DNA from: Fimbriimonadales bacterium
GTDB taxonomy: Bacteria > Armatimonadota > Fimbriimonadia > Fimbriimonadales > ATM1
Assembly (NCBI GenBank): GCA_026129745.1
Contig: JAHCHL010000014.1
Span: 1 to 64,000 of the forward strand
Direction: 5' to 3'
Length of the DNA: 64,000 nt
Below the pieces are notes generated by a model. That model was given only the letters and a program-made list of their open reading frames with translations. It ran no database searches and was not told the DNA's origin. Positions 51,347 through 61,604 of this stretch are shown in pieces. Both the position numbers and the translations under genes were made by a program. Each line of letters begins with the position of its first letter. The stretch's first letter is position 1.

Positions 51347-52409
51347 TTGCGACCTCTAAGAGTGTTGACCAAACGCGATCCGCCGCGTCTGCAATTGACC
51401 ACGAAAGAAGACTTTCTGATGCTGCCTCTCGCATGGAGGCGTCCCTTGCCCAAAGTAGCCAGTATTCGGACAGTTTCTCCGGTGTCATCTCTGATTGCCG
51501 CATCACCCTTGCGCCACCTACTTTCTCGATGGCCTTGGCATTATGGTACTGATGGTCGCCCTGTGCATATGGGTAAGGAATGAGCACTGCCGGAATTCCG
51601 AACAATGCAAGCTCGCACAAAGTGCCAGCCCCTGCACGGCATATCGCGATCGATGCTGCTGCGAGTGCTTGGGCCATTTCCTCTCCGCTTAGATACGCCA
51701 CCGACCGATAGTTTGCCTTGACTCCGCGTTCCTCAAATGCCCGGACCGTCTCGTCAAATAGAGATGGCCCCGTTACGTGAGTCCAACTTCCCATCTCGCC
51801 GTGCAGCATCACTAAGTCCAGCACCGCTTTGTTGATTGCAGCTGCACCTTGCGAACCACCGAATATCAACGTGTTCAACTCGACCTTCTCATGGTGCTTG
51901 ACAGCCAATTGGCAAAGCTCTCGCCTTAGCGGCATGCCTGTTCTTACCGATGGACAAGCAAACCATTCACGGGTCTCGTCAAACACATAGCAGACGCGCC
52001 TTGCAAATCTTCCAGCCACTCTGTGCGTGCGTCCAGGAATTGTATTTTGCTCATGGATTACGATTGGAATCCTTTGTGACTTTGCGGCAGATACCACGGG
52101 TCCTGCTGCATAACCACCAGTTGAAAACACAACTTCAGGCTTGTTAGCATTCAACAGCTTCCGCGCTTGAGGAATTGCCTTGAGCATTGCAACTGCGCTT
52201 TGCATGCCCCGCAGCGTCGTCAACTTTGCGATTGGCATCGTTCCCAATCCGTCGAACTCAATCGATCTTGATGCGCACTCTTTGCCCTCGATGCCACGAT
52301 TGCTGCCGATAAAGCGGACTTCCGCTCCGGCGTCCTTTGCAACTGCCGCGACCTCAAGCGCGGGATAAACGTGTCCGCCGGTGCCCCCGCCTGTGACGAC
52401 TAACCGCAC
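51336..52409 (-). CDS. murG: Undecaprenyl-diphospho-muramoylpentapeptide beta-N-acetylglucosaminyltransferase
   Basis: 357 aa. It converts lipid I to lipid II on the inner membrane face. Motifs: VVTGGGTGGHVYPALEV, SFVSTGG-equivalent VVFSTGGYAAGPV, IHEQNTIPG, IFGGSQGAAAIN, and the UDP-binding SIAICRAGAGTLCELALFGIPAVLIPYP. GTG 52409 is the start because AGGAGG lies 6 nt upstream (complement of 52416-52421); the longer frame to 52478 adds residues inside ftsW. It overlaps ftsW by 56 nt. Confidence 0.96.
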   Translation of the reverse strand: MRLVVTGGGTGGHVYPALEVAAVAKDAGAEVRFIGSNRGIEGKECASRSIEFDGLGTMPIAKLTTLRGMQSAVAMLKAIPQARKLLNANKPEVVFSTGGYAAGPVVSAAKSQRIPIVIHEQNTIPGRTHRVAGRFARRVCYVFDETREWFACPSVRTGMPLRRELCQLAVKHHEKVELNTLIFGGSQGAAAINKAVLDLVMLHGEMGSWTHVTGPSLFDETVRAFEERGVKANYRSVAYLSGEEMAQALAAASIAICRAGAGTLCELALFGIPAVLIPYPYAQGDHQYHNAKAIEKVGGARVMRQSEMTPEKLSEYWLLWARDASMREAASESLLSWSIADAADRVWSTLLEVANES

Positions 52410-53574
52410 GCTTTGCCTCCTGAGCGACTCGCCCACGAATCGCAGCTTGAGCAATACCCATCGTAACAGCCAGCGCAAACAGACTGCTTCCGCCGTAACT
52501 GAAAAATGGAAGCGGAATGCCTACGGTTGGCAATGCCGCACCCGCCATGAGCATATTCAAAACACTCTGGACTCCGATCCACCAACCAACTGCGCCCACA
52601 ATCATTCGCCGGAATGGGTCCTCGATCGTGGCCGCCTGCATGATCAGCCGCAACGAGATCGCGCCCAAGACCACCAGAATCGAAACCGACCCAAAAAATC
52701 CAAGTTCCTCGACTGCAGTTGTATAGATGAAGTCCGTCGTCGCCGCCGGCATGATGTACTTCGATCTTCCCTTCCCAACACCTACCCCCGTTGCGCCTCC
52801 TGTCGCCATTGCCAGCTCGGAATGAGTAGGCTGAAATCCGATGTCCTTGGCTACCGCAGGATTCCACCTGTCGCCATGCTTGATGAATCGCTCGAACCTA
52901 TAACGCTCGAACCCAGACATGATAATGATCAGCGCAATAAGAACGCCTACTCCTAGGCAAGTTAGCAGAACCTTCGTCGGTATGCGGCTGAACAACAGAA
53001 CACCAAACGCTGCTGCACCGACCATTAGAGAAGTCCCAAGATCAGGTTCGCGCTCAATCAATACCAACGCGATAAACACGACAACATATGGCCAAGACTT
53101 CTGCAGAAATGGGATGATTCGCCTGTCCACAGTCTGCACCCAATCGCGCGGTCGTGGCAGACTCCTCAACACCGGCGCACTAAGAACTGAAGCAAGATAA
53201 AGTATCACCGCAGCTTTCATAAACTCAGAAGGCTGAATGGTAAAGCCGAACACGCTTATCCATCTCCAAGCCTCATTGATCTTAACACCGAATGGCGGAA
53301 TGAACACCAAAATCAATCCAATGAAAGTAAGGTAGAAAGCTGGTTTCGCTATTACTTTCAAAAAGTCCATGCTGAACCGTGCCACCCAAAAATAGACCCA
53401 CACCGCACCTAACAAAAAGATCACGTGCTTTCTCCAATCCGCGAAGAAAACACTCTCTCCCTTTGCTACGGCTTGCGGATACCCCGCTGCAAGGATAACG
53501 ACGCACCCGAGAAAAGCCGCAATTGCAATTAAGATGGTCAAAGTCTTGTCCATCGGCCGAACATCCGTGTTCAT
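52354..53574 (-). CDS. ftsW: Lipid II polymerase FtsW
   Basis: A 406-aa SEDS-family peptidoglycan glycosyltransferase with ten helices. Family signatures are GAAAFGVLLFSRI, PAVAKDIGFQPTHSELAMA and the C-terminal LPTVGIPLPFFSYGGSSL. ATG 53574 overlaps the murD TGA (ATGA). It works with the FtsI transpeptidase encoded in the same run. Confidence 0.96.
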   Translation of the reverse strand: MNTDVRPMDKTLTILIAIAAFLGCVVILAAGYPQAVAKGESVFFADWRKHVIFLLGAVWVYFWVARFSMDFLKVIAKPAFYLTFIGLILVFIPPFGVKINEAWRWISVFGFTIQPSEFMKAAVILYLASVLSAPVLRSLPRPRDWVQTVDRRIIPFLQKSWPYVVVFIALVLIEREPDLGTSLMVGAAAFGVLLFSRIPTKVLLTCLGVGVLIALIIIMSGFERYRFERFIKHGDRWNPAVAKDIGFQPTHSELAMATGGATGVGVGKGRSKYIMPAATTDFIYTTAVEELGFFGSVSILVVLGAISLRLIMQAATIEDPFRRMIVGAVGWWIGVQSVLNMLMAGAALPTVGIPLPFFSYGGSSLFALAVTMGIAQAAIRGRVAQEAKRAVSRHRRGHRRTRLSRA

Positions 53575-54917
53575 GCTCCGATCCATTCTCTTGCTAACCT
53601 CCTAAAGTGATTGCCGCGATCAATGAAATCTTCGAACTGATCGAAACTTGCACAGCCCGGAGACAGCAGGATCGTGTCGCCGCTGCGAGCGGCCTTGACA
53701 GCCTCTGCGAACGCATCGTCGAGCGAACCGAAGACCGACGTGCTCGCACCGCCGGTTGCAAGGGCGGCCTCGAGCTTTCTTGCGTCTCGGCCAAACAGAA
53801 TCGCTTGGCCAACCTTCGATCCGACCTCCACCAAAGGGCCTAAATCGTCAACTTTCGAAACCCCGCCGGCGATGAGCAGAACCCGCCCAGAAACGCCATC
53901 CAAAGACGAAAGCATGGCGGATGGGTTTGTGCACATGCTGTTGTTCACGACTCGAACGCCATCCTTTTCACCAACGAACTCAAGTCGATTCTCCAATCCT
54001 TTGAAGGAACCGACAAAAGGTAGGACGACTGCGGGAGCCAATCCGAACTTGCATGCCAACAAAACTGCATGGGCCAAGTTGAAAAGGCTGTGTTCGGCAG
54101 GGACCCAGAGGCTCTCCATATCAACTGAAATGTCACCGAAACGGACGCTAGACCCTTCGACGATCGCATCCTCGCCGATCGTTGCAATCTCTGCAGCGCA
54201 TTCGCCCGGCGGAAAAGTCTCGGGGCGTGCCCTGTTTACGACGATACGATCTGAGCCGTTCATGTTTGCAAAGATACGCTTCTTGGTAGCGCTGTATTCT
54301 TCAAAACTCGCGTATCGATCCAGATGGTCCGGCGTAATGTTGGTGATCGTTGCAGCTCTGGGTCTAAATCGATCGACCCATTCAAGCTGAAATGAAGAAA
54401 CTTCCGCGACGAGAATATCCTCCTCGCTTGACTCAGCAGCAGCAGACGTTATCGTCTTCTCCTCGAATCCGGAGCCTGCAATGTTTCCGCAAAGCACAGA
54501 GCTCTTGCCGGCACTCACTAACAGATGGTGAGTTAGAGCCGTAACAGTGCTCTTCCCATTGGTTCCTGTAATGGCAACGATGGGTGCGGCAGTCAATCGA
54601 TAAGCGATCTCGATCTCGCTCAAGATCGGAAGCCCCTTTTGCAAAGCAGACACCAAAGCAGGATGCTTCGCTGGGACTCCGGGCGAAGGAGCAACTATAT
54701 CGACATCAAGGTCCTCGATGGTTCCGGGCCAACTGGTGACAATCTCGACACCCAAGCCACTCAGCTCGTCGATCGGATCGAACAAACTCGGAGAATCTGC
54801 GCTCTTTTGATCGACTGCGGTCACGTTTGCCCCCATGGCGCTGAGTGCGCGCGCCATTCCAGTGCCCGCGCGAGCCAAGCCGATCACCAAAACTCTCTTG
54901 CCTGCAAACTCGCTCAT
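53571..54917 (-). CDS. murD: UDP-N-acetylmuramoylalanine--D-glutamate ligase
   Basis: A 448-aa Mur ligase adding D-Glu. It has the N-terminal Rossmann VLVIGLARAGTGMA, ATP loop AITGTNGKSTVTAL, NITPDHLDRY, VNNSMCTNPSAMLSSL and the end LLSPGCASFDQFEDFIDRG. ATG overlaps the mraY stop by 4 nt, and the stop overlaps ftsW by 4 nt. Confidence 0.97.
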   Translation of the reverse strand: MSEFAGKRVLVIGLARAGTGMARALSAMGANVTAVDQKSADSPSLFDPIDELSGLGVEIVTSWPGTIEDLDVDIVAPSPGVPAKHPALVSALQKGLPILSEIEIAYRLTAAPIVAITGTNGKSTVTALTHHLLVSAGKSSVLCGNIAGSGFEEKTITSAAAESSEEDILVAEVSSFQLEWVDRFRPRAATITNITPDHLDRYASFEEYSATKKRIFANMNGSDRIVVNRARPETFPPGECAAEIATIGEDAIVEGSSVRFGDISVDMESLWVPAEHSLFNLAHAVLLACKFGLAPAVVLPFVGSFKGLENRLEFVGEKDGVRVVNNSMCTNPSAMLSSLDGVSGRVLLIAGGVSKVDDLGPLVEVGSKVGQAILFGRDARKLEAALATGGASTSVFGSLDDAFAEAVKAARSGDTILLSPGCASFDQFEDFIDRGNHFRRLAREWIGA

Positions 54918-55813
54918 AGCGCACCCACCGTTATGGCAGCCATAGACAATGTTGCTTGAACGACAATTAATGTCCAGAGAACCTTCGATTCAGGCCATCC
55001 GAGTTTCTCGAATCCGTGATGAATCGGAGTAGCAGGAAAGATCCTTCGCTTGATCGTCTTGACCGCTGCAATTTGCATCGGAACCATGATCAGCTCGAGA
55101 ATCAAAATAACGGAAACGATCCAAGGCCATGCAGCAGTTTGCCATGGCGAACTCGCGAAGACGTGCCCAAATACTGCGCCTATCGCAAGCGCACCCACAT
55201 CGCCCATGAACAGCTTTGCCGGCGGTGAATTCAATACGAGAAATGGGAGCAGCGCACCAACCAAAGCCATTCCGACAAGCACCCCAAGTCCTGTAAGTGC
55301 CAAGATAAACGGCACAATCGCAAGGATCACCAGTGTGGACGCAAGCAAGTCGAGACCATCAGCGAAATTGATTGCGTTGGCAAAAAACAGCACAAAAAAG
55401 GAGGCCCACAGCGACGCTGCAGAAAAGTCGTGCCACAAAGCATAGAGCGCGACAGTAACCACTTGAAAAACAAGCTTCGGGATCCAACCCAGCCCACGCT
55501 TGCTCGTAAATCTCGGCATCACAAAGTCATCGACGAAACCAATCGCAGCGAAACCTGCGAGCAAAATAAAAATCGGAGCCGACTGACTGATAGGCTCAGA
55601 GACTGCGATGGCGATTGCCGAACCTGCGAGGACGAACAGCCCTCCCATATTCGGAGTGCCCTCTTTCTTAAAGTGCGACTCTGGTGCATACGGACTGATC
55701 CGGCTTGCGCTTCCAACTTTTCTCAGCAGAATCAGTGTCGGCCATGCAAGCAGAGCGCTTGCGCCGAATGCAATCCAAAAGGCGTGCAATGCAGCAGGGC
55801 TATACCAGATCAA
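54914..55813 (-). CDS. mraY: Phospho-N-acetylmuramoyl-pentapeptide transferase
   Basis: A 299-aa ten-helix membrane enzyme making lipid I. Motifs: KKEGTPNMGGLFVL, the Asp pair GFVDDF, NAINFADGLDLLAS, and APIHHGFEKLGWPESKV with the usual HHH as HHG. It is shorter than typical family members (about 320-360 aa). The only early start is TTG 55813, overlapping murF by 14 nt, which keeps the first membrane helix. Confidence 0.95.
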   Translation of the reverse strand: MIWYSPAALHAFWIAFGASALLAWPTLILLRKVGSASRISPYAPESHFKKEGTPNMGGLFVLAGSAIAIAVSEPISQSAPIFILLAGFAAIGFVDDFVMPRFTSKRGLGWIPKLVFQVVTVALYALWHDFSAASLWASFFVLFFANAINFADGLDLLASTLVILAIVPFILALTGLGVLVGMALVGALLPFLVLNSPPAKLFMGDVGALAIGAVFGHVFASSPWQTAAWPWIVSVILILELIMVPMQIAAVKTIKRRIFPATPIHHGFEKLGWPESKVLWTLIVVQATLSMAAITVGAL

Positions 55814-57158
55814 CTTCTGCCTCCCGCAAAGTCTCCTCCAGCTTCAGCGCCCGAGATCCTTTTACCAGCGCGACATCCCCAGCGCGCAGACTCCGAATTG
55901 CTTCAACGATAATATCGCTGTTCTCGAAAGCGCTGGCATCGATGTTTGCATCCACTTGCTTAGCGCCTGCCACGACTTCCCGTGAGTAATCACCGACCGC
56001 GACGAGCTTATCGACAATTGATGCTGCCTCTCGCCCGACTGCTTGGTGCAACTCAACTGAAAGGTTCCCAAGCTCTTTCATGTCGCCAAGAATGGCAATC
56101 CGATTTCCCGTAGCTCTTGTCGCACGCAAAACGGCTAACGCCTCTCGGCAAGACTCAGGGCTTGAATTGTAGACATCAACGAGAATTGTTGCGCCTCGAT
56201 AGTGGACACTACGCAGCCGATCATACGGTAATCTTGCTCTTTGCAACCGATCAGCAGCATCCTCTAAATCGACTCCCAACTCGCTGCAAACCAGCATCGC
56301 TGCGGCGGCGTTTGTCGCCTGATGTAAACCTATCGCCGGTATTCGAATTGAAATCTCGATTCCCCGAACGGAAAGAACGGCACTCGTTTCGTTGCTATCC
56401 ACATCGACATGACTTCTGACAACTTGCGAATCAGCGCCAACTTCCTTACCAAAAGTCATCACCTTGCATGCGGCCTTGCTTCTCAAATATTCGAGATCAG
56501 CTGAGAATGGTGCAACGGCAAAGCCCTCGCTTGGCAGCGATTCAAACAGCTCGCTCTTTGCCTGCTTGATCATTTCAAGCGATCCTAACTCGCCAATATG
56601 CGCTGAGCCAATCGCCGTGATCACGCCCACCTCCGGTTGACTCATGTTGCACAGATCACGAATCTGCCCAATTCCTCGCATCCCCATTTCGATGACTGCG
56701 AATCGATGACTTGGCATAAGTTCCATCCAAGTCTTCGGAACGCCATACTCGGTGTTGAGATTTCCCTCGGTCTTTAGGACTTCGAACTCGTTTCCTAAAG
56801 CGCTTGCAAGCATCTCCTTCGTCGATGTCTTTCCGACGCTGCCGGTTATTCCAATGACGGTTCCATCGAAAGTTGCGCGAATGGACTTAGCAAGGTCTGC
56901 AAGTGCGCTTTCAATGGAACTTACGACAAGCTGAGGCAGATCGTGCTTGACTTGGCGAGTGACCACTGCCGCCGATACACCAGCATTTGCCGCCGCTGCA
57001 ACGAAGTCATGCCCATCCACTTGCGAACCTTTGATCGCACAAAATAGGCTTCCGGGAGTTGCCTTTCTACTGTCAATGCATATCGAATCGACATAGACGT
57101 CTTCTCCGACCAGCGTTCCACCGACTCTTGATTGAATGTCGCGAAGGCTCAGGCGCAT
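55800..57158 (-). CDS. murF: UDP-N-acetylmuramoyl-tripeptide--D-alanyl-D-alanine ligase
   Basis: A 452-aa Mur ligase attaching the D-Ala-D-Ala made by the Ddl half of the fusion protein. It begins MRLSLRDIQSRVGGTLVG with SICIDSRKATPGSLFCAIKG. The ATP loop is GITGSVGKTSTKEML, then NTEYGVPKTWM and VDVYNSSPESCREAL. It overlaps murE by 10 nt. Confidence 0.97.
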   Translation of the reverse strand: MRLSLRDIQSRVGGTLVGEDVYVDSICIDSRKATPGSLFCAIKGSQVDGHDFVAAAANAGVSAAVVTRQVKHDLPQLVVSSIESALADLAKSIRATFDGTVIGITGSVGKTSTKEMLASALGNEFEVLKTEGNLNTEYGVPKTWMELMPSHRFAVIEMGMRGIGQIRDLCNMSQPEVGVITAIGSAHIGELGSLEMIKQAKSELFESLPSEGFAVAPFSADLEYLRSKAACKVMTFGKEVGADSQVVRSHVDVDSNETSAVLSVRGIEISIRIPAIGLHQATNAAAAMLVCSELGVDLEDAADRLQRARLPYDRLRSVHYRGATILVDVYNSSPESCREALAVLRATRATGNRIAILGDMKELGNLSVELHQAVGREAASIVDKLVAVGDYSREVVAGAKQVDANIDASAFENSDIIVEAIRSLRAGDVALVKGSRALKLEETLREAEVDLV

Positions 57159-58603
57159 ACAGCCCTCTTTTCGATAGCTTCTGCGGCTACTTCTCGATCA
57201 TCGAAGTGGATCTTCCCTGTCGGCAGAATCTGGTAGTCCTCATGGCCCTTGCCCGCAATCACGACAACATCGCCTTCGCGCGCCTCCGCAATTGCAGCGT
57301 TGATCGCAGACTTCCGATCAGGCTCGACATGAACTTCTGCTCCACCCGTTGCACCCACAAGAATATCAGAGATGATCTGGATAGGATCCTCTGTCCGCGG
57401 ATTGTCGCTTGTTACTATTGCGATGTCTGACAAGGATGTCGCTGCAAATCCCATCTTTGGTCTCTTGGTGCTGTCTCGGTCACCGCCGCATCCGAAAACG
57501 GTTATGATCCGATTTGGATTTAACTCTCGAACTGACCGAAGCAATTTCGATAGCGCGTCGTCTGTATGGGCATAGTCGACGATCACTTGATATTCGTCAC
57601 GCGTCGGAATGGATTCGAATCGGCCGGGCGCTGCCTTCACAGACGACAGGGACTCTGCAATGTCTTGCGCCGAGTACCCGAGAGCGTGAAGAATGGCAAT
57701 CGAAGCGGCGACGTTCATGACGTTGAAGCCGCCACCAATGGGCACCTGAAGTTGTGTTTTGGCCCCATTGATTGAAACGGCCATTGAAAGCCTGTCCATC
57801 CAGACTTTACGATCGACAATTCGAATTCGTCCATTTGTAGTTCCAAAAGAAACTTGGGCTAACCCTTCTTCGATCAGTCGTCGGCCATACTCATCGTCTG
57901 CGTTGCTCACTCCCTTGAGTTGTTTCTTGGTTTCTAAATCGCAAAAAAGCCGTCGTTTCGCCTGAAAGTAACTCTCCATGTCATCATGGAGATCCAAATG
58001 ATCTTGCGACAAGTTTGTGAACGCAGCGACATCGAACTCGACTCCATCGATGCGCCGCTGCGACAGAGCATGTGAAGAGACTTCCATTACCGCTGCCGTG
58101 GCTCCACGGCCTTTCAGATTCTTAAGTAGTGACAAGGTCTCCGGAGGAAACGGAGTCGTAAATCCAATGTCGAATGTTTCTTGTCGGTGAATGGCTCCGA
58201 GAGTACCGATGTATGCAGCGTCGACTCCCAATGCAATGAGCGCCTGCGCAGTGATCCAAGCCGTTGTCGTCTTACCGTTTGTGCCGGTGATTCCGACCAT
58301 AGTCAATTCGGAGCTCGGTTCGCCATAGAACTTCTTGCTAATTCGCCAAAGAGCATCCACTGTATCTACGACTCGTATCGACGGCACCTCAAACGATGAC
58401 TCATTCGAATGAACGACGCCTGCGGCCCCCGCTTGAATGGCACTTTCTATGTAGTCATGGCCGTCTGATCTTGCGCCCTTTATTGCTACGAAAAGGCTTC
58501 CTGAACTGACTCTGCGAGAATCGATTGAGATCTCCGTAATGTCGGCATCGCCAACGGTGCCGAGCAATCCGGGCAGATCCTGAGCTAACTCACTGAGAAG
58601 CAT
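57149..58603 (-). CDS. murE: UDP-N-acetylmuramoyl-L-alanyl-D-glutamate--2,6-diaminopimelate ligase
   Basis: A 484-aa Mur ligase adding the third residue of the stem peptide. ATP loop GITGTNGKTTTAW, then MEVSSHALSQRRIDGVEFD and VVDYAHTDDALSKLL. The DNPR motif (TSDNPRTEDP) marks meso-diaminopimelate rather than lysine as substrate, so the wall should be of the mDAP type. It overlaps the ftsI stop by 14 nt. Confidence 0.97.
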   Translation of the reverse strand: MLLSELAQDLPGLLGTVGDADITEISIDSRRVSSGSLFVAIKGARSDGHDYIESAIQAGAAGVVHSNESSFEVPSIRVVDTVDALWRISKKFYGEPSSELTMVGITGTNGKTTTAWITAQALIALGVDAAYIGTLGAIHRQETFDIGFTTPFPPETLSLLKNLKGRGATAAVMEVSSHALSQRRIDGVEFDVAAFTNLSQDHLDLHDDMESYFQAKRRLFCDLETKKQLKGVSNADDEYGRRLIEEGLAQVSFGTTNGRIRIVDRKVWMDRLSMAVSINGAKTQLQVPIGGGFNVMNVAASIAILHALGYSAQDIAESLSSVKAAPGRFESIPTRDEYQVIVDYAHTDDALSKLLRSVRELNPNRIITVFGCGGDRDSTKRPKMGFAATSLSDIAIVTSDNPRTEDPIQIISDILVGATGGAEVHVEPDRKSAINAAIAEAREGDVVVIAGKGHEDYQILPTGKIHFDDREVAAEAIEKRAVCA

Positions 58604-60365
58604 TGACCGCCTCCATCGGGCGATCCGGATGCACCTTCCACTTTCGAATCAAAAACTGCACGATGTCTCGATACACAGGACCGGCAACGCTCCCGCCGTA
58701 ATACGTTCCGCTCTTCGGATTGTCGACCATCACCAAGATGACGGCGCGAGGGTTCTCCGCAGGAAAGTACCCCACGAACCAGCTTATGTACATTCCGCTG
58801 CGCACGAGGCCGGTCTTCGCGTCCCTCTTTTGGGCAGTCCCTGTCTTGCCTGCAAGCGTGTAACCTGGAATGCGCAGCGAATAGCCTGTACCTTGTGGCG
58901 ATTGAACGACGGCATGGGTCATCTTCAGAACCTCGTTGGCTGTTTCTTTCAGAAACACCTGCGTCTTCTTTGCTTCCGGTTGCTTGACTCCACTAACCTC
59001 GTCGATAATACGCGGTGCTACTCGGTACCCATCATTGGCAAAGCATGTGAACGCAGATGCAAGTCCAACGGGAGTCGCAGTGATCGATTGCCCAAAACCG
59101 ACGTTTGCCATTTGAATGACTGGGTTGCCTCGGTCTCTTGTCAGTATTCCGCGCGCTTCAGGACTCAATGGCAACCCTTGCTTCTCAAGAAGCCCTAAAC
59201 GCTCGACGACCTGATGAAACCGATCGAAGCCGATCCTCACTCCCCACGTCGCGGCAGCGATATTGCAACTCGCAGCAATGCAAAGCTCAACACCAACTTG
59301 ACCATGCGCTTTGGGCGCGTGGTCTCCAGCACACTGCATGGTCTTTACTGAAAACTGCTTCGTGCCACTGCATACAACGGTCTCATTGGGTCGAATCACT
59401 CCCGACTCCAACCCGAGCGCAACCGTAAACAACTTGAATGTTGATCCTGGCTCGAACATCAGACTGACCGCAGGATTGATTTCCGGAGTCGACCTCTTTC
59501 CGGAAGCGAAATCGGCAAAGGCTCGTGACGGATCCTCCGGATCATAAGTTGGTGCGCTTGCCAGCGCAAGTACATCGCCTGTTTTTACGTCCATCACAAC
59601 GGCGACCCCATGGTCGCCCCGATGATCCGTCGTTTGACGAACAATCGAATCCATCGCAACAACTTGCAAATCGGCATCGATAGTCAAGACTATATCTTCA
59701 CCGTCAAGAGCAGGCCGCGAATTGGTCTTCCGCATTAGCCATGGCAGAAACCGCCCACCGCCATCCTTCATACCAAGCAACGAACCTTCCCTGCCCTTTA
59801 GTGCTTCGTCCATCCACTTTTCGACTCCGGTTCTTCCACCGCCATTCTCCACGAATCCCAAAATCGGTGCCATATACTCTCGAAGCGGATATTCGCGTTC
59901 TTTAGCAGGCCTCGTCCAAACGTGGTCAGCAGAATGCCGTATTCGAATCCGCTCCACTTCCGCAGCCTGAGTTGCGTCGAGCAGGGTGTCGAAATCCGCA
60001 GACGTTCGCTTGCGCGAAACAAAGTCAAGCAATTCGGACGCAGGTATCCCACTCGCGACGCTCAGCTCGTGAACAAGAGCAGGGCTCATCGCACTCTTTC
60101 CGGGATCTATACCAAGCCGGAAGCGCGATGCCGATGCGGCAATGAGTCTTCCGTCGGAAGCAAGAATGTTTCCCCTCCGCGCAAACAGCGTTTCCGATTG
60201 CATCATCCGGCCAATGGTGTCCGCTTTTTTGAAGATGTCGTCACGCTGGGTAACTTGAACGCGAATCTGGTTTGCAAAGACGGCGCAGAAACCAACGCTG
60301 ACCAATGCCATGGCCGCAAGAGACCGCTTCAATTCGTGCGGTAGCTTAGTTCGCTTGCGTTTCAT
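58590..60365 (-). CDS. ftsI: Peptidoglycan D,D-transpeptidase FtsI (division PBP)
   Basis: A 591-aa class B penicillin-binding protein. Basic N-terminus, one membrane helix (about 12-32), dimerisation domain starting ARRGNILASDGRLIA, then the transpeptidase with S308-TFK311, S365-C-N367 and K506-TGT509. It cross-links septal wall with FtsW. No PASTA domains are present. It overlaps ftsL by 20 nt. Confidence 0.96.
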   Translation of the reverse strand: MKRKRTKLPHELKRSLAAMALVSVGFCAVFANQIRVQVTQRDDIFKKADTIGRMMQSETLFARRGNILASDGRLIAASASRFRLGIDPGKSAMSPALVHELSVASGIPASELLDFVSRKRTSADFDTLLDATQAAEVERIRIRHSADHVWTRPAKEREYPLREYMAPILGFVENGGGRTGVEKWMDEALKGREGSLLGMKDGGGRFLPWLMRKTNSRPALDGEDIVLTIDADLQVVAMDSIVRQTTDHRGDHGVAVVMDVKTGDVLALASAPTYDPEDPSRAFADFASGKRSTPEINPAVSLMFEPGSTFKLFTVALGLESGVIRPNETVVCSGTKQFSVKTMQCAGDHAPKAHGQVGVELCIAASCNIAAATWGVRIGFDRFHQVVERLGLLEKQGLPLSPEARGILTRDRGNPVIQMANVGFGQSITATPVGLASAFTCFANDGYRVAPRIIDEVSGVKQPEAKKTQVFLKETANEVLKMTHAVVQSPQGTGYSLRIPGYTLAGKTGTAQKRDAKTGLVRSGMYISWFVGYFPAENPRAVILVMVDNPKSGTYYGGSVAGPVYRDIVQFLIRKWKVHPDRPMEAVNASQ

Positions 60366-60699
60366 CCGGTGGACGATATGGAGTTACAAAATTGTTGACG
60401 GCTGTCCATCGCTGAATGGAGTGCGCACTTTTCAAGCGATCAATCTCGCCGCGCAATTCGACGATCGAAGCTTCCGCAAGAACTGCCCGCTGATCCGCTT
60501 TGATCGCGCTCGAGCGCGCATTCTCGACAAGCATGTAGCCGCCTAACGACAACGCGGAAGAGAACGCATATGCGAGTGTAATCGTCGCCGCGACAAAGAT
60601 AAAGAAACCGCGAACAGGCAGGCCGCGCCTTTTGGGTATGGCTCGTACCCGCCGACGCGGAAGCGTCCTAACAGATCCTGGATGAATGACTGCGCTCAT
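60346..60699 (-). CDS. ftsL: FtsL-like division protein
   Basis: 117 aa: a basic N-terminus (RTLPRRRVRAIPKRR), one membrane helix (about 31-55) and a short coiled coil (SAIKADQRAVLAEASIVELRGEIDRLKSA). The sequence is too divergent for a motif, but size, topology and position between rsmH and ftsI fit FtsL, which activates FtsWI with FtsQ. ATGA overlap with rsmH. Confidence 0.82.
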   Translation of the reverse strand: MSAVIHPGSVRTLPRRRVRAIPKRRGLPVRGFFIFVAATITLAYAFSSALSLGGYMLVENARSSAIKADQRAVLAEASIVELRGEIDRLKSAHSIQRWTAVNNFVTPYRPPDETQAN

Positions 60700-61604
60700 G
60701 AATGGTTCTCCTGAATGTGGATTCTCTCGATTGCACGCAACTTTGCGCTTCGGCTGCTTGGATTCTCGTCGATTTCCCCTTCGGATGGTCTCAATGGAGT
60801 CTTTGTCAAAACTTGAAACTTGCCAGACTTTGCAAGCTCTCGGAATGCGTTCTTCGCAGCCGCATCTTCGCCGGAATGATACGAGAGAGTCACCATTCTC
60901 CCACCGCCTGACAATCTCATCGCTATTCCTTCGATCGCGCTTTGCAATTCATCGAGCTCGCGATTCACCTGAATGCGAATGGCTTGAAAAGTCCGCGTTG
61001 CTGGATGGATGCGCTTCTCTCGCAGCCGGGGCGGCACCGCAGACTCCACGGCAGCAACCAAATCGGATGTTCGTCGCATCTTCCCTTCCTTTCGTCTCCG
61101 CACGATTTCGCGTGCGATCAAACCTGCATGCCGCTCACCGCCATATTCCCGCAAGACCCTAACGATCTCCTTCTCGGTAGCTCTGCCAAGCCAAGCTGCC
61201 GCGGTCTCCTTCGCACTGCGATCCATGCGCATATCTAAGGGAGCATCGCCTTGAAACGAGAAACCGCGCTCAACGTCGTCGAAGTGCTCAAGGTTGACTC
61301 CAAAGTCGAGAAGAACGGCATCGACTTTATCAATCCCGATACCATCTAAAATCTCTGGAATCCGTCGATAGTCGGCGTGGACGAAGTTCTTACTTCCAGG
61401 AATGTTGTCCAACAACTCAGATGCTCGAGCAATCATTGACTCATCCCAATCGAATGCAATCAAGCGCCCATGAGGACCTGCTTTGCGCAACATTTCCGCA
61501 GCATGCCCGCCATGGCCCACCGTGCCATCTACTATTGTCGCTCGCTCCTTGATCTGCAGCATGTCAATCACTTCATTGAGCATCACCGGGCGATGGCGAC
61601 GCAC
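60696..61604 (-). CDS. rsmH: 16S rRNA (cytosine-1402-N4)-methyltransferase
   Basis: A 302-aa SAM methyltransferase (MraW). Motifs: RHRPVMLNEVIDML, IVDGTVGHGGHA, DAVLLDFGVN, RGFSFQGDAPLDMRMD, FQAIRIQVNRELDEL, and a C-terminal NPSSRSAKLRAIERI. The start is GTG 61604, sharing one base with the mraZ TAG stop, so the two are tightly coupled. Confidence 0.97.
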   Translation of the reverse strand: MRRHRPVMLNEVIDMLQIKERATIVDGTVGHGGHAAEMLRKAGPHGRLIAFDWDESMIARASELLDNIPGSKNFVHADYRRIPEILDGIGIDKVDAVLLDFGVNLEHFDDVERGFSFQGDAPLDMRMDRSAKETAAAWLGRATEKEIVRVLREYGGERHAGLIAREIVRRRKEGKMRRTSDLVAAVESAVPPRLREKRIHPATRTFQAIRIQVNRELDELQSAIEGIAMRLSGGGRMVTLSYHSGEDAAAKNAFRELAKSGKFQVLTKTPLRPSEGEIDENPSSRSAKLRAIERIHIQENHS